Below are positions 63,241 through 64,000 of a DNA stretch of 64,000 nt, piece after piece. Within the stretch, counting starts at the first letter, position 1; each line of letters opens with the position of its first letter. The notes below the pieces were generated by a model. That model was not told the origin of the DNA and searched no databases. It was given only the letters and a program-made list of their open reading frames with translations. The position numbers and the translations under genes were made by a program. Source of the stretch: Hofstenia miamia (lineage: Eukaryota; Xenacoelomorpha; Acoela); assembly GCA_004352715.1 (NCBI GenBank), contig SCFE01000096.1, positions 1,131,711-1,195,710 on the forward strand. The letters run 5' to 3'.

Positions 63241-63248
63241 GCTATCGA

Positions 63249-64000
63249 AAACCATTAATGACCATATTTATGTTTAATAGATCTGCTAATAGTTTGGTGA
63301 ATAAAACTATATAGACGTTAAAATCTGTTAAAAGATCTGCTTTACTAGCCTATTTTGCTAGCTATCGAATTGGCACGAATTTTGCCTTTCAACCAAACTA
63401 ACATGAAATATGGGTTCGTAAACTAAATATAACTCTAACTTTTCAAACTTAACAAAAATGGATGACATTACTGAAAAGATTATGCAAAAATGTTTGGAAA
63501 ATTTTTTCAGTGAGAACATTATAGGCGCATATTTAGCGTTCAAAGCTAGAAAATCATCGGCGGAATATTCTCAAAATCAACTAACATGTCAACTTAAGTA
63601 TGATGCCTCAGAGAAAAATGTACAACAATTGAGAAGAGTAAGAAATAAATTTCGAATCACAACGTTAAATCTAAACTCAAATCAGAGAAATGCTGAGAAA
63701 TAGTCTAGAAACGTCGGAAATTATTGTGAATTAAATCATTGCTTTCAACAATATTTATCATCGGGTTAACAAAAAACTACTGAAAATTCCATGATATTCC
63801 AGAAAAGATATTATTTTGATATCATTCATGATTTTACAAATACTTTGATTTATCAATAAATGAAGGCATGCCAATGTAAGAATTTACAAGTTTAGGTAGT
63901 CATGTCTTCGTGGGACTGTTGATTATTGAGGAAAAACATTGTCTCCTTGAAAAATATTTTAGCTGAGTAGGTATTCTAAAGTCAAATTCTCTTGATTACT
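63249..64000 (+). other. Right edge with an unassigned 81-codon ORF (63458-63703)
   Basis: The ORF begins at an ATG with an A-rich context (AAAAATGGATG) and reads MDDITEKIMQKCLENFFSEN then IIGAYLAFKARKSSAEYSQN and a Lys/Arg/Gln/Asn-rich tail. Composition is protein-like but AT-biased, and I recognise no family. It also contains a plausible acceptor (TTTTTTCAG at about 63502-63510), so part could be an exon instead. I cannot decide between a small gene, an exon and chance. Confidence 0.25.

Noticed and set aside
1-64000. CRISPR array, bacterial operon or integrated virus
   Set aside because: No regularly spaced direct repeats with unique spacers, no dense ORFs, and no viral structural or polymerase genes were seen. 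All reverse-transcriptase relics look like non-LTR retroelements.

Overview
This is a strongly AT-rich nuclear window from an animal, most likely an invertebrate. Coding sequence is confined to small exons with GT/AG borders. Intron lengths range from about 43-50 nt to about 11 kb. The rest is (TA)n microsatellite and decayed transposable elements (Tc1/mariner, hAT-like, non-LTR retrotransposons, a possible Penelope-like fragment). I see no bacterial operon, CRISPR array or rRNA gene, and I did not resolve any tRNA. The species cannot be named from the sequence alone. The scaffold has six runs of N (1000, 250, 123, 21, 17 and 1000 bases), and several look like assembly joins rather than real biology.

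Layout. (1) Positions 1-8454 hold a minus-strand gene that runs off the left edge. Eight exons chain with compatible reading phase, including a 29-nt microexon and a probable 38-nt one. Its product is Ser/Lys/Arg-rich and I do not recognise the family. (2) Positions 8691-20561 hold a terminal-inverted-repeat element, a mariner-type transposase remnant, two gaps and diverged repeats. (3) From 20562 to at least 48735, probably 59302, a plus-strand gene is spread over about 39 kb. Exons for a coiled-coil, charged protein are followed by an exon with a C-x2-C...H-x3-C cluster. Most junctions agree in phase, and one missing exon is implied between 32612 and 35494. I do not recognise this family either. 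(4) Its introns hold most of the mobile DNA: a pair of GGATAC-rich repeats (22.0 and 23.0 kb), a non-LTR reverse-transcriptase relic (29.9-30.9 kb), a foldback element (34.8-35.2 kb), a deleted Tc1/mariner element with intact ends (37.55-38.14 kb), a CCHC/endonuclease-like non-LTR tail (42.4-43.2 kb), an antisense RT relic with an ADD box (43.6-44.5 kb) and a Tc1-like transposase pseudogene (51.3-52.1 kb). (5) Positions 56.3-64 kb hold a hAT-like element inserted in (TA)n, a 207-bp segment identical to one at 14.0 kb, a 1-kb gap, possible final exons and a short hAT-like MITE with near-perfect 8-bp target duplications.

The two host genes diverge (minus on the left, plus on the right), so their 5' ends should lie within or near 8.5-20.5 kb. 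I found no convincing first exon or promoter there. Both gene models were assembled by hand from splice sites and phase and need transcript support.
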